Shown here: positions 18,825 through 28,659 of the stretch, piece after piece | How the letters are laid out: every line of letters starts with the position of its first letter | Numbering within the stretch: position 1 is the stretch's first letter | Assembly: GCA_016710115.1 (NCBI GenBank) | Contig: JADJLN010000019.1 | Coordinates: 310,001 to 374,000 of the forward strand | Length of the DNA: 64,000 nucleotides | From: Saprospiraceae bacterium | GTDB lineage: Bacteria; Bacteroidota; Bacteroidia; Chitinophagales; Saprospiraceae | Direction of reading: 5' to 3' | Translations under genes and position numbers: made by a program | The notes under the pieces: generated by a model | Seen by the model: the letters and a program-made list of their open reading frames with translations, nothing else | Databases searched by the model: none | Told to the model about the DNA's origin: nothing

Positions 18825-20342
18825 TTAACCCCCAATTTCCTGCTCGAGAATTGCCTTCAACCCCATCCGGATCCGCACTTCATCTGTCTCCCGGATCCGT
18901 ACGTCCTTCTGCCCCATCTCTGCTGTGGAGAATCGGGCATTGACCCTGATTTTTCTGGCATTTCGCATGTGTTCCAGCAACGTCCCGTCAGCGGGTATAT
19001 AGGTGATCTTGCTTGTTGCTCCGGTCGAGTATCCATCACTATCAACAGCTGCTGCAGCCAGGATCTGTTCTTCATTCGCCAGCAAAACGGCCAGGACGTT
19101 CCCCTGAGCATCCAGCAAGGAGGCCTGGACGATGACTTCCATGGGAATTTCGTTTTCAGCGACAAGTTTCAACTCCGCAGACTGGATCTCATCCAACTCC
19201 GAAAGATCCAGTTCATAGTCTTTTTCTGTTTCATAATCCTTGGCCTTGCCATAAAGTGGCAGCTCTACCTGCATGCCGATCCGGAAGTAGGAAGAATCTG
19301 TTGTAAAGCCGATCAGATTCGGTAACTGGTCCGGGTTGGAGATGGCATCAATATCGTAATCCAGCGTATTGGGGTAAATATTGAGGATATCCTTGAAGTT
19401 GGAGTTGTCCTTGTTGAATATCACCTCCGTCCGTTTTTCCTGGCCTACTTCAGACAATGTCGGATAAAGGAAGTCAATCCCATTGTCCAGTTCCATGCTC
19501 TGTACTTCCAGCTGGGTGGTCCCCTTGCTTACACGCAATACATTGACCTTGGATCGTACCGGAAATCCGAAGGCATTATCGACAAACAGGATGACCTTGG
19601 GTTCGGCAAACTGGAGATTCCCCTGCAGAAGATTGTCAAAAATGTCCATCGAGATTGTATCTCTCCGGATATCAAAAATCTCATACCCGAAATACCCCTC
19701 GAGGTAAGAAAACTCGACATTGGACACAGCAAAAAGGACGGCAGGCAAAATAACTGGTGTACCATCTGATTTTCTGGTTGCGGAATAACGCACTGTGATC
19801 TCCTGATTGGCCAGTGCAATATCATATCCCTGAATATCAGTCGGTGGCAGATTCAGAAAAATGGGTACTGTACCCGTATAATCGATGGTGGCCAGGATCT
19901 TGAGAGTCTGGCCGTTTTTGGTGACTTGTACAAACTCCATCACAAAATCCAGATCTTCCGGGACGTTCGAATTGATCTGCACGCTGATGGTACCTTTGGT
20001 AAAGCGGGCTTTTGTCAGCTGGATCTGATTCTCCAGGGTAAACGGTTCTGTGATTGTTGTATCGGTCATCAATCCGCCAAATGGAGGAATGGCCTTGAAC
20101 AGTTCAGTTGCATCGCGCTTCAGGATATCACCTCTGTAGATGAGGGTCAGATGGCCATTCTGGACAACCAGTTCAGCCGTGTCGGTATTTTCTCCAAACA
20201 GATCCTGGATGCTGGTCGAAGCAGAAAACAGAGGTACTGCAATTTCCGGATTGTAGACAATCGTCTGAATATCTTTTGTACAACTCGACAGGAATGCCAG
20301 AGACAATGATAGGGCAATGAGTTTGGGGAATGTATTCTTCAT
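18825..20342 (-). CDS. Large lipoprotein, function unknown
   Basis: About 505 residues from MKNTFPKLIALSLSLAFLSSC. The lipobox LSSC marks it as a lipoprotein, and the next residues (TKD) contain an acidic residue as often seen for surface export in this phylum. The body is beta-rich and Asp/Gln-rich, with segments such as TISVQINSNVPEDLDFVMEFVQ and LPLYGKAKDYETEKDYELDLSELDEI, suggesting repeated Ig-like or lipid-transfer-like domains. I do not recognise the family. It directly precedes the barrel-like protein on the same strand and likely forms a membrane complex with it. Confidence 0.7.
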   Translation of the reverse strand: MKNTFPKLIALSLSLAFLSSCTKDIQTIVYNPEIAVPLFSASTSIQDLFGENTDTAELVVQNGHLTLIYRGDILKRDATELFKAIPPFGGLMTDTTITEPFTLENQIQLTKARFTKGTISVQINSNVPEDLDFVMEFVQVTKNGQTLKILATIDYTGTVPIFLNLPPTDIQGYDIALANQEITVRYSATRKSDGTPVILPAVLFAVSNVEFSYLEGYFGYEIFDIRRDTISMDIFDNLLQGNLQFAEPKVILFVDNAFGFPVRSKVNVLRVSKGTTQLEVQSMELDNGIDFLYPTLSEVGQEKRTEVIFNKDNSNFKDILNIYPNTLDYDIDAISNPDQLPNLIGFTTDSSYFRIGMQVELPLYGKAKDYETEKDYELDLSELDEIQSAELKLVAENEIPMEVIVQASLLDAQGNVLAVLLANEEQILAAAAVDSDGYSTGATSKITYIPADGTLLEHMRNARKIRVNARFSTAEMGQKDVRIRETDEVRIRMGLKAILEQEIGG

Positions 20343-20355
20343 TTGTGTGTTGGTT

Positions 20356-21767
20356 CTAGTCAAGGCCGTGTAATGTTGCCTTTTCTTCTAATTGTGGAAT
20401 ATGGATATCCTGAAAACCATCTTCTTTGAGTGACTCTGCAAAGGCCTGCTGTGCCGGATAATTGCCATGGACCAGGAACATCTGGCGGACACTCTGGTAT
20501 TGATTGGATACAAATCTCGCATTTCATCCCGATCTCCATGTGCAGAAAAGGAATCCATCACTTCGATGCGGGCGTTGATGTCCTTCCATTCTCCAAAGAC
20601 CTTTACTTTCTCTTCACCATTGCGAAGATACCATCCGGGTGTACCCGGGGCACAAAAACCCACCATCAGGAAGGTATTTCGCGGGTCGCTGATATTGTTG
20701 AACAGGTGGTGTTTGACCCGACCGGCGTTCATCATACCTGAAGCACTGATGATGACATGAGACCCTTTCTTGCCATTCAGCGCCTTGGATGACTGGGCAC
20801 TGCGGGTAAACGTCAGGTTGCGAAAACCAAATGGATTGGGATCTCCGATCAGGTAATCACTCAGTTCGTCATCATAACACTCCGGATGCAGGGCATAGAT
20901 CTCGGTCGCTCCGGTTGACAGCGGACTGTCCACATAAACAGGAATATGTGGCAACAACCCTTCATTCTCCAGTTGGTCCATCATGTAGATGAGTTCCTGG
21001 GTTTTGCCAATACTGAAGGCAGGAATGATCAATTTCCCCTTGTTTTCAATGGTTTCCTTCAATATGCGCAGAAACCGATCCCGTTCATCCGGCTTTTCCT
21101 CATGTAATCGATCACCATAGGTGCTTTCACAAATGAGATAATCCAGTTCGGGCATGGGTTGAGGGTCGCGTAAAATCGGACGGTCTTTCCGGCCAATATC
21201 TCCGGTAAAGCCGACATGGATCATTCGACCTTTTCGCTGGACCCGTAAAGTGACGTTTGCACTGCCCAGAATATGGCCGGCATCCCGGTACAACACTTCT
21301 ACTTCCGGATGGATGCGCAACCATCGATTGTAGGGCACGCCCACAAAGTTGCGCATCACATCGAGTACATCCTTTTGGGTATAGAGTGGTTCTCTCACCT
21401 TGCCCTTATTGCCTCTTCGTTCGTGCAATCGATGATAATATGATGCATCCTGTTCCTGGATCTTGGCACTATCCAGAAGCATAATGGTACACAAGGATTG
21501 CGTCGCATGGGTGGCATAGATATGGCCCCTGAATCCGTCCTTGAACAGTTTGGGCAATCGACCACTGTGGTCGATATGGGCATGTGACAATAACACACAA
21601 TTGATCTCCTCAGGGTCAAACAGCCAAGACTCATTAAAATGCAGCATCTCCTCATTCCTTCCCTGGTACATGCCACAATCGAGGAGGATCTTGAATCCAT
21701 CATCCAGCGTGATTAAATGCGCACTACCGGTAACCTCTCTGGCTGCACCACAAAACTGGATCTGCAT
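20356..21767 (-). CDS. MBL-fold beta-CASP ribonuclease-like hydrolase (frameshift near the end)
   Basis: A metallo-beta-lactamase/beta-CASP protein (RNA exosome/CPSF-like family) of about 470 residues. Motifs are LSHAHIDHSGRLP (zinc site), DAGHILGSANVTL, FTGDIGRKDRP, the beta-CASP core STYGDR ... IIPAFSIGKTQELIY, and the C-terminal DSFSAHGDRDEM. The frame breaks at AAA, 20512-20514: one added base converts the tail to FVSNQYQSVRQMFLVHGNYPAQQ ... LEEKATLHGLD, the normal ending, with stop at 20356. It probably acts as an RNA endo/5'-exonuclease; the substrate is not known. The gene downstream starts 13 bp later if its lipoprotein start is used. Confidence 0.88.
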
Positions 21768-22029
21768 AGGTATTCATTATTATGACCTGGGGTTTCGAAG
21801 ATAGACAAATCAATCATTCCAAAAAAGTTGGAATTTTTTGTGTCACAATTATTCCCGATTTTGACCGCTCAATTGATTGATAAGTTGAAAATTACATGTT
21901 CGAATAAGTTTCCATTTTAACTTCTTCAATTCAAATTGATGGATGATTTGACTCATCTCTCTTTACTTTAACGAAATTTAAATCTAAACTTGCACTAAGG
22001 TTTAAACTATTATAACGCAGCATTGGATC

Positions 22030-23316
22030 ATGTGTACTAATCTGAATTGGCGACTATTATACATAGGTGTTTTTTGCATTTTGTTTCTGGGGTCCTGTAC
22101 TCATGACCCGGTCATAACGATTGCACCGCTGGATGTGACACTGAGAGAAAAACTGGAGTCTGTTTCTCCGACAGGATCGATGGAGTATTATATACTGCCT
22201 ATGAGCAGTAACCTGTCACAAATTCCACAGGATCCAAAAAATCCCCTGACACCGGAAAAGGTCGAGCTGGGCAAACTCCTCTTCTTCGAGACGGGAATGG
22301 CCATTGAACCCAAGCACCCCTCCGGGCTGGGCACTTTTTCCTGTGCAACGTGCCATACACCAGAGGCCGGATTCCGTATTGGTCGGATCCAGGGTATCGC
22401 TGATGGGGCTATGGGCTTCGGCCAGAATGGCGATTACCGCCTGATGCACAACGACTACATTGTCAGTGAATTGGATGTGCAGGGTATTCGTCCATTATCT
22501 GTGCTCAACGTCAGTATGGTGACCAATACCATGTGGGCAGGCCCCTTTGGTGCTGATGGGAACAATGTCGGCACAGAAGACAAATGGGTAGGTGATTTTG
22601 CTGCCAATTTTACTGGATACAAGGCCCTGGAGGCACAGAATATCGTGGGTATGAAGACCCATCGACTCAATATCACCCCTGAAATGGCAGAAGCGTTCGG
22701 GTATACGGAGCTCTTCAACAAGGCATTCGCGGAGTTTCCGGAAAATGAACGGATCACTCGGCTCACCGCCTCTCTTGCGATCTCTGCATATCTCCGGACA
22801 CTGACGACAACTCAGGCCCCTTTCCAGCGTTGGGTTCGAGGTTTCATGGATGAAATGACTCCTGCACAGAAACGGGGCGCCATTCTCTTTTTTGACAAGG
22901 CGAATTGTGCCCGGTGTCATTTTGAACCCAATCTGGGATCCAACACGTTCCACGCACTTGGAGTAAAAGACCTGTTCGACTGCGAAGGCTCTGTTGCTAC
23001 AGGCCCTCAAGAAGCGCGAAATAAAGGCAGATTTCTGTTCACTGGAAATCCGAATGACCAGTTCCGTTTCCGGGTTCCACAACTCTACAATCTGAAAAAC
23101 GCACCAGTCTACTTCCACGGGAGCAGTAAAACCAGTATAGAAGAAGTTATCGACTATAAATGTGCTGCTGTCTCTGCCTGGGTTCGGGTAATTGTTTCCC
23201 GAACAACGATCCTATCTCTCGCACAGAATTGGGTTGCGAATAAGCGGTCAGACTGGTTTCTCTCCGTTGACGCTGGGGTAACAGGCGATCGTTGCGGGTT
23301 TTTCTTGTTGATCTGA
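22030..23316 (+). CDS. Di-haem cytochrome c peroxidase/MauG-family lipoprotein (C-terminus scrambled)
   Basis: An exported lipoprotein (ILFLGSCTHD) with two c-type haem motifs: CATCH at about residue 110 after LGTFS, and CARCH at about 295 after FFDKAN. The family context is clear: LTPEKVELGKLLFFE, RPLSVLNVSMVTN, and RVPQLYNLKNAPVYFHGSSKTSIEEVIDYK near the end. Such enzymes reduce peroxide or oxidise substrates in the periplasm. After about 23157 no frame continues sensibly. Pieces of a normal ending appear in different frames (for example QAIVA and FLVDLNPFRDASV near 23280-23335), so several indels are likely. The true end may be about 23340. Confidence 0.82.
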   Translation: MCTNLNWRLLYIGVFCILFLGSCTHDPVITIAPLDVTLREKLESVSPTGSMEYYILPMSSNLSQIPQDPKNPLTPEKVELGKLLFFETGMAIEPKHPSGLGTFSCATCHTPEAGFRIGRIQGIADGAMGFGQNGDYRLMHNDYIVSELDVQGIRPLSVLNVSMVTNTMWAGPFGADGNNVGTEDKWVGDFAANFTGYKALEAQNIVGMKTHRLNITPEMAEAFGYTELFNKAFAEFPENERITRLTASLAISAYLRTLTTTQAPFQRWVRGFMDEMTPAQKRGAILFFDKANCARCHFEPNLGSNTFHALGVKDLFDCEGSVATGPQEARNKGRFLFTGNPNDQFRFRVPQLYNLKNAPVYFHGSSKTSIEEVIDYKCAAVSAWVRVIVSRTTILSLAQNWVANKRSDWFLSVDAGVTGDRCGFFLLI

Positions 23317-23376
23317 ATCCATTCAGGGACGCTTCTGTCTGTGGAATTCTCCACACCTTTGCGTGTACTTACCACT

Positions 23377-24735
23377 ATGCGCCTTACCTTCCTTTTTCTA
23401 GTCGGGGTTACATTGGCGATCTCAGGTTGCAAAACAGTTCAACCGCCAGCCCCCCAACAGTCCTATACCATGAGCTTGCCTCCGGTGCCTGTTTCTACTC
23501 TCTACGTTCCTGTCCATCTGACTCGCGATGCACTGGAATCCATGATCCAGCAAACATTGAAAGAGCTGAAACTCCAGACCATCAGCGGCAAGCACAGCGG
23601 TTGGATCTGGAATGCAACCCTGACTGGAAAGGTCGGATTGAACTTGAACGGGCAACAGATCTTTTCTCACATACCCCTCGATATTGAGATTTTCAAAGAT
23701 GTCGGTATCAGTACATTATCCGCGAAGGGAACGCTTGAGGTCAACTTGCGCACGTTGTACAATATCCGGCCCGATTGGACAGTCCAAACCTATACAACGC
23801 TCGAATCACATCGATGGACCAGGAAGCCGGTAGCCCGAGTTGGTATGTTTTCCATCCCCATCGGTGGTCTTGCTGACCTGATCATCCGCACAAGTCAGCA
23901 ACAGATAACACAAATGATGGATGAGGAAATCCAGAAGGCCCTGGACCTGCGCGTCTTGCTGACACCATTGTGGACGACATTGAAACGTCCCCGGCTGATC
24001 AGCGAATCCATGCAGATCTGGTTTCGCTTTGAACCGCAGGTAGCTGGTATTGAAGCCTTTGAGGACCATAAAGGCACGCTCCGATCGGCCGTCCATATCC
24101 GTGGCCTGGCACGAGTGCGGGCTGGTGCAGAACCCGCTCTCTTGAATCCCGCTGCACAACCGGAATATGCACTCGTTGAAGATCATCAGGACAGCCTGCG
24201 GATCATGATCCATACGGAGATCCCCTATGACCAGGCCGAACGAATTGCGGAAGAACAACTCATCGGACAGACATTTTCTTCCGGTAAAAAGAAAGTAGTT
24301 GTCGAAGGCATAGATCTTTTCGGGCAAGGCACACATCTGATTGCTTCTGTTCGTTTAGGTGGATCCTACAAGGGTCAAGTCCACTTGCGAGGAACGCCAG
24401 TCTTCAACCTGGAAAAAAACCAGATCGAACTGTCCGAATTTGATTTTGATCTGCAGACAAAAAATGTCCTTCTTCGATCGGCGGGATGGCTTTTCAAGGG
24501 GAATATTCGTACCTCCCTGGCCAACCAACTGAAGTTTCCACTGGAGTCCAATCTCAGTAAGGTCCGCGATGAGATCAATACACAACTTGGTCAGCTTCAG
24601 GCTGGCCCGTGGATCAGGCTCTCCACTAAAGGTCTCCATCTGACGATGGATGATATCATCCTTACACCAGATGGGATGGCGCTCAATATGCTCCTTTCCG
24701 GGCTCGTGGAAGTGCATTTGGCCGCTTTTGAATAA
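23377..24735 (+). CDS. DUF4403 family lipoprotein
   Basis: About 452 residues from MRLTFLFLVGVTLAISGC; lipobox ISGC. The body has two BPI/TULIP-like repeats: VSTLYVPVHLTRDALESMIQQTL, a central LRTLYNIRPDWTVQTYTTLESHRW, and DSLRIMIHTEIPYDQAERIAEEQLIGQTF ... FDFDLQTKNVLLRSAGWLFKGNI. This matches the Bacteroidota/Proteobacteria DUF4403 family, a predicted lipid-binding tubular fold. A role in lipid handling at the outer membrane is an inference from the fold. I took 23377 over an upstream in-frame start because it gives a clean lipoprotein signal. It follows the di-haem peroxidase on the same strand. Confidence 0.85.
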   Translation: MRLTFLFLVGVTLAISGCKTVQPPAPQQSYTMSLPPVPVSTLYVPVHLTRDALESMIQQTLKELKLQTISGKHSGWIWNATLTGKVGLNLNGQQIFSHIPLDIEIFKDVGISTLSAKGTLEVNLRTLYNIRPDWTVQTYTTLESHRWTRKPVARVGMFSIPIGGLADLIIRTSQQQITQMMDEEIQKALDLRVLLTPLWTTLKRPRLISESMQIWFRFEPQVAGIEAFEDHKGTLRSAVHIRGLARVRAGAEPALLNPAAQPEYALVEDHQDSLRIMIHTEIPYDQAERIAEEQLIGQTFSSGKKKVVVEGIDLFGQGTHLIASVRLGGSYKGQVHLRGTPVFNLEKNQIELSEFDFDLQTKNVLLRSAGWLFKGNIRTSLANQLKFPLESNLSKVRDEINTQLGQLQAGPWIRLSTKGLHLTMDDIILTPDGMALNMLLSGLVEVHLAAFE

Positions 24736-24926
24736 GATTCGGGTTGGTGGGGACAAGGTTGCAGACAGAGTTACAGGGCACGTCCTGGTTTCTATTCGAT
24801 AACTCATGGGTGATAGAAAAAATCCAACATCACAAAAATGAATCACGAATAGAAAATATCATTCTCCGGAAGGTGAGTATCTTTTTATTACCAACAATAC
24901 GCCGGACATAGACGTTATCTTTACAG

Positions 24927-25232
24927 ATGTTTCGCAAGCAGCCCAAACCCAGACAATTTGATTACCGGCCTCGCTATTACAATCCGGACGAGTCCTTCCT
25001 CAAGGATTATCTACCGGGTTCCAGAGAGGGTGAGGATCGATTGACGGCTATGAAAAATCGGGTTTCCCGCCAGTTTCGACAGGGTGATTCTTCAGGTTCG
25101 GTCCGTGACGACTCGAGGCGGCAAATTCAGCGGTCGAACCGGCTTCTAATCATTATTCTCGGCCTGTTGATCATCGGTGCATATTGGTTTCTTACTGTAC
25201 ATTTGCCGCGGATTCTTGCGGTTATCGAATAA
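24927..25232 (+). CDS. Small single-pass membrane protein upstream of mutL
   Basis: A 101-residue protein. It has a basic, aromatic N-terminal part (KQPKPRQFDYRPRYYNP), a charged linker and one transmembrane helix near the end (LLIIILGLLIIGAYWFLTV). Small proteins of this style are often found directly before mutL in Bacteroidota. It ends five bases before the mutL start, so the two are co-transcribed. No function is known. Confidence 0.8.
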   Translation: MFRKQPKPRQFDYRPRYYNPDESFLKDYLPGSREGEDRLTAMKNRVSRQFRQGDSSGSVRDDSRRQIQRSNRLLIIILGLLIIGAYWFLTVHLPRILAVIE

Positions 25233-25237
25233 TCACC

Positions 25238-27082
25238 ATGGGCGATATCATCAAACTTCTGCCGGATGCAATCGCCAACCAGATCGCAGCCGGAGAGGTC
25301 ATTCAGCGGCCTGCATCTGTCATCAAAGAGCTGCTTGAAAATGCTCTTGATGCCGGAGCCACCCGTATTCAGCTGATCCTCAAGGATGGTGGAAAACAAC
25401 TGATCCAGGTTGTGGATGACGGGTGTGGGATGTCGGTAACGGACGCCCGTATGAGTTTCGAACGTCATGCCACTTCCAAAATTCGCAGTGCCGACGACCT
25501 GTTTCATATCCGAACGATGGGTTTCCGGGGTGAAGCCCTGGCATCAATAGCCTCTGTAGCTCAGGTCGAACTCCGCACTCGCCGCCAGGAAGATACATTG
25601 GGTACGCGAATCCTGATCGAAGGATCCGCCATAAAAACCCAGGAAGATTGTGCGACCACACCAGGTACCAATATGTCCGTCCGGAACCTGTTTTACAATG
25701 TGCCGGCCCGGCGAAAATTTCTGAAGTCGGATACTGTCGAAATGCGGCATATCCTGGAAGAATTCCAGCGCACTGCAATCGCCTGTCCGGAAGTCCATTT
25801 TTCGCTCCACCACAACGATCAGGAAGTTTATCACCTGCCGCCTGCCAATCAGCGCCAGCGGGTTGTCGCCGTATTGGGAGCAAATACGAACAAGAAGATG
25901 ATCCCGGTAGATGAAGAAGCGGATCGTCTAACCATATCCGGGTTTGTCGGTCGTCCGGAGGCTGCCAAAAAATCACGGGGGGATCAGTACCTCTATGTCA
26001 ACCGGCGGTTCATTCGCAGTGGATACCTGCATCATGCTATCCTGAGTGCGTTTGAAGAACTGATCGGGGATGATCAGCATCCATTATATGTCCTTTTCCT
26101 GGATATTGACCCCGAACGCATTGATGTCAATGTCCACCCGACCAAACACGAGATCAAATTCGAAGACGAACGACTGATCTATCATTTTGTCAAGGTCTCC
26201 GTTCGCCATGCGTTGGGTCAATATCCCATCGTACCAACGCTGGATTTTGAACCGGATCATTCGGTCGCACCCTCCAAATTTGATCCGGGGGGATCTGCCA
26301 TGATGCGGGAAAAGAGCCTGTCCACGGTCAGGACAGCCGAACAGAGAAAAGCAGGTACAAAAGACTGGCAGGAGCTGTTCTCTGTCCTGCAACAGCCCCT
26401 TGAAGCAGAAAACCCCAATTCATCCTTCGGTTTTGATGATCCGCTTGCCCCTTCTGTTACCTTGAAAAGTGGTCCTCAGGAAGGCCAACAGCTGTCGACA
26501 CATTCGGCTGAACGAACACCAGTCCGACCATACCAGATCCATCAATCCTATATCCTGACCCCGATCAAGTCAGGATTTATCCTGATCGATCAGCAGGCGG
26601 CACATGAACGCATCCTTTACGAACAATATCTCCAACAACTTCAGGGACAACCGGCTCGGATCCAGAAAGAACTGTTCCCACGAACACTCGAACTCAGTAT
26701 TTCGGACGGACAATTGATCAGATCCCTGCTATCTGACTTACACCAGCTGGGATTTGATCTTCAGGAATTCGGTCAGAACACATTCATTCTGCACGGTGTC
26801 CCTGCCAACCTGTTACCCGGTCAGGATGCATTGACGTTAATACACCGACTGCTGGAACAACACAAACAGGAACATCCCCTCAAAGCCGGCAATCAGGAGG
26901 CGCTGGCCATGAGTCTGGCCCGACAGGCAGCGTATCGCAAGGGAACTGCTCTGGATGGTGAAGCCATGCAAAATCTGATCGACCGCTTGTTTGCCTGCTC
27001 TATACCCTACAAAAGCCCACGCGGACGCCATTGCTTCATCACCTATGAACTGGATGAACTGGCGAAACGTTTTTCAAGTTGA
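25238..27082 (+). CDS. mutL: DNA mismatch repair protein MutL
   Basis: MutL couples MutS mismatch recognition to strand excision. The protein has 614 residues from MGDIIKLLPDAIANQIAAGEV, the conserved start. The GHKL ATPase motifs ELLENALDAGA, VDDGCGM, TMGFRGEAL and GTNMSVRNLFYNVPARRKFL are all intact, followed by the transducer domain (ERIDVNVHPTKHEIKF). The C-terminal dimerisation domain begins near SYILTPIKSGFILIDQQAAHERILYE. That last element resembles the metal-dependent nicking motif DQHA-x2-E-x4-E with His replaced by Gln, as is common in this phylum. Intact in a window where many other genes carry frameshifts. Confidence 0.96.
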   Translation: MGDIIKLLPDAIANQIAAGEVIQRPASVIKELLENALDAGATRIQLILKDGGKQLIQVVDDGCGMSVTDARMSFERHATSKIRSADDLFHIRTMGFRGEALASIASVAQVELRTRRQEDTLGTRILIEGSAIKTQEDCATTPGTNMSVRNLFYNVPARRKFLKSDTVEMRHILEEFQRTAIACPEVHFSLHHNDQEVYHLPPANQRQRVVAVLGANTNKKMIPVDEEADRLTISGFVGRPEAAKKSRGDQYLYVNRRFIRSGYLHHAILSAFEELIGDDQHPLYVLFLDIDPERIDVNVHPTKHEIKFEDERLIYHFVKVSVRHALGQYPIVPTLDFEPDHSVAPSKFDPGGSAMMREKSLSTVRTAEQRKAGTKDWQELFSVLQQPLEAENPNSSFGFDDPLAPSVTLKSGPQEGQQLSTHSAERTPVRPYQIHQSYILTPIKSGFILIDQQAAHERILYEQYLQQLQGQPARIQKELFPRTLELSISDGQLIRSLLSDLHQLGFDLQEFGQNTFILHGVPANLLPGQDALTLIHRLLEQHKQEHPLKAGNQEALAMSLARQAAYRKGTALDGEAMQNLIDRLFACSIPYKSPRGRHCFITYELDELAKRFSS

Positions 27083-27116
27083 TCCAATCCGGCCATTCTG
27101 AACCAATCAGCTCTAT

Positions 27117-27725
27117 ATGAACAACCTGACGCCTGTTGTTAAAAATCTGTTGATCATCAATGTGCTGATGTTTATCGGGACCATCTGGATGGGGAATGAA
27201 CGGCTCATTCTCGCTGCATTCTACCCTTCTTCGGAGCTATTTCAACCCTACCAGCTGATCACCTATATGTTCATGCATGCGGATATGGGGCACCTGTTCT
27301 TCAATATGTTCGGGCTGTATATGTTTGGACCGCCACTGGAAATGGTGTGGGGACCGAAAAAATTTCTGCTGTATTACTTCATCACCGGTTTTGGTGCGCT
27401 GGCTCTTCACTTTCTGGTGAAATACATCGACTTCAACTATCTCGGGGGGGCTGCGAGCGGCATCAATATCCCAATACTGGGTGCTTCCGGTTCGATCTTC
27501 GGCGTGTTGACCGGATTCGGAGTCCTGTTTCCAAACCAACGACTGATGCTGCTTTTCCCTCCTATCCCGATCAAGGCCGGGTTGCTGGTGATTATCTATG
27601 CCGGATTGGAGCTGTTTCTCGGTCTGGGAAATTTTGAATCCGGAGTAGCTCATTTTGCTCACCTGGGCGGAGCTCTTTCCGGTTTTCTGATGATCCTTTA
27701 CTGGCAAGGTTTTCGATTGCGCTAA
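27117..27725 (+). CDS. Rhomboid family intramembrane serine protease
   Basis: A 202-residue rhomboid with six predicted helices. Catalytic Ser in GASGSIFGVLTG (helix 4) and His in VAHFAHLGGALSGF (helix 6). The oxyanion-side HADMGHLFFNMFGLYMFG motif in helix 2 is complete. It cleaves membrane-protein substrates within the bilayer. A second rhomboid gene follows 21 bp later, and mutL lies 34 bp upstream on the same strand, so this looks like one transcript. Confidence 0.93.
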   Translation: MNNLTPVVKNLLIINVLMFIGTIWMGNERLILAAFYPSSELFQPYQLITYMFMHADMGHLFFNMFGLYMFGPPLEMVWGPKKFLLYYFITGFGALALHFLVKYIDFNYLGGAASGINIPILGASGSIFGVLTGFGVLFPNQRLMLLFPPIPIKAGLLVIIYAGLELFLGLGNFESGVAHFAHLGGALSGFLMILYWQGFRLR

Positions 27726-27746
27726 CCCAAGACTAACTTTACGCAC

Positions 27747-28659
27747 ATGCTTCAATCGATCCTGGAAGACGTCCGCCGGGAATTTCGCATGGGCAACATG
27801 GTCACCCGGCTGGTGATCGTCAACATCGTTGGCTTTCTCCTGATCAATGTCCTGCGCTTGACCTTCTGGCTCAGTAATGCCGGAGTGGTCCATCCCCTCT
27901 ATTTCCAGATCAGGAGATATCTGACCTTGTCGTCCGAACCCCGGGTTCGATCTGACCCATCCCTGGGTGTTACTGACCAGTATTTTCCTTCATGAAGGCT
28001 TCTGGCACCTGTTGTGGAATATGCTTTTCCTGTTCTGGTTCGGTCGCATCGTCGGTGATCTGATCGGGAATCACCGGGTGATGCCGATCTACGTTCTGGG
28101 TGGCCTTTTTGCAGGTCTGATCTTTATCCTCAGTGCGCAGTTTCTGCCTTTTGGCAATCACGGAGAAGTGTATGCTCTGGGGGCATCCGGTGCCGTGATG
28201 GCACTGGTGGTTGCTGCTGGCATGATCGCTCCGGATTATGGATTACACCTGATCCTGATCGGTGAAGTCAAGCTCAAATACGTCGTTGCTGTTCTCGTTC
28301 TGCTCGACTTGCTCAGTCTCGCCAATAACAGCAATACCGGGGGGCATTTTGCCCATTTGGGCGGGGCATTTTTTGGATACCTCTTCATCCTTTCCCTTCG
28401 CGAAGGGGTAGATCTCAGTGCACCGGTCAATAAGGTGACCGGGTCCATCGGCGAATTGTTCACTCCAGGACGAAAAACCCGGAGAGGCCCCCGGCTGGTC
28501 TATACTCAGGATAATTTTGTTCAGGATACAACCCGGAAAAAAGTGGACGATCCGCAACAGAAACTGGATGCCATCCTCGAAAAGATCAAGCAAAAGGGAT
28601 TGGAATCGCTGACTGCTGAAGAACGGACCTTTCTCGAAAAAAAGAGCACAGATTCGTGA
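27747..28659 (+). CDS. Second rhomboid family protease with C-terminal cytoplasmic tail (one frameshift)
   Basis: A protein of about 303 residues after correction. The amphipathic N-terminus (LQSILEDVRREFRMGN) and first helix are followed by THPWVLLTSIFLHEGFWHLLWNMLFLFWFG, the catalytic GASGAVMALV, and GGHFAHLGGAFFGYL. A soluble tail of about 70 residues ends in a predicted helix (QQKLDAILEKIKQKGLESLTAEERTFLEKKS), the DUF6576-like tail seen on Bacteroidota rhomboids. The frame breaks in CCCC at 27939-27942; one C fewer gives EPGFDLTHPW. It overlaps the next gene by four bases (GTGA). Confidence 0.88.
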
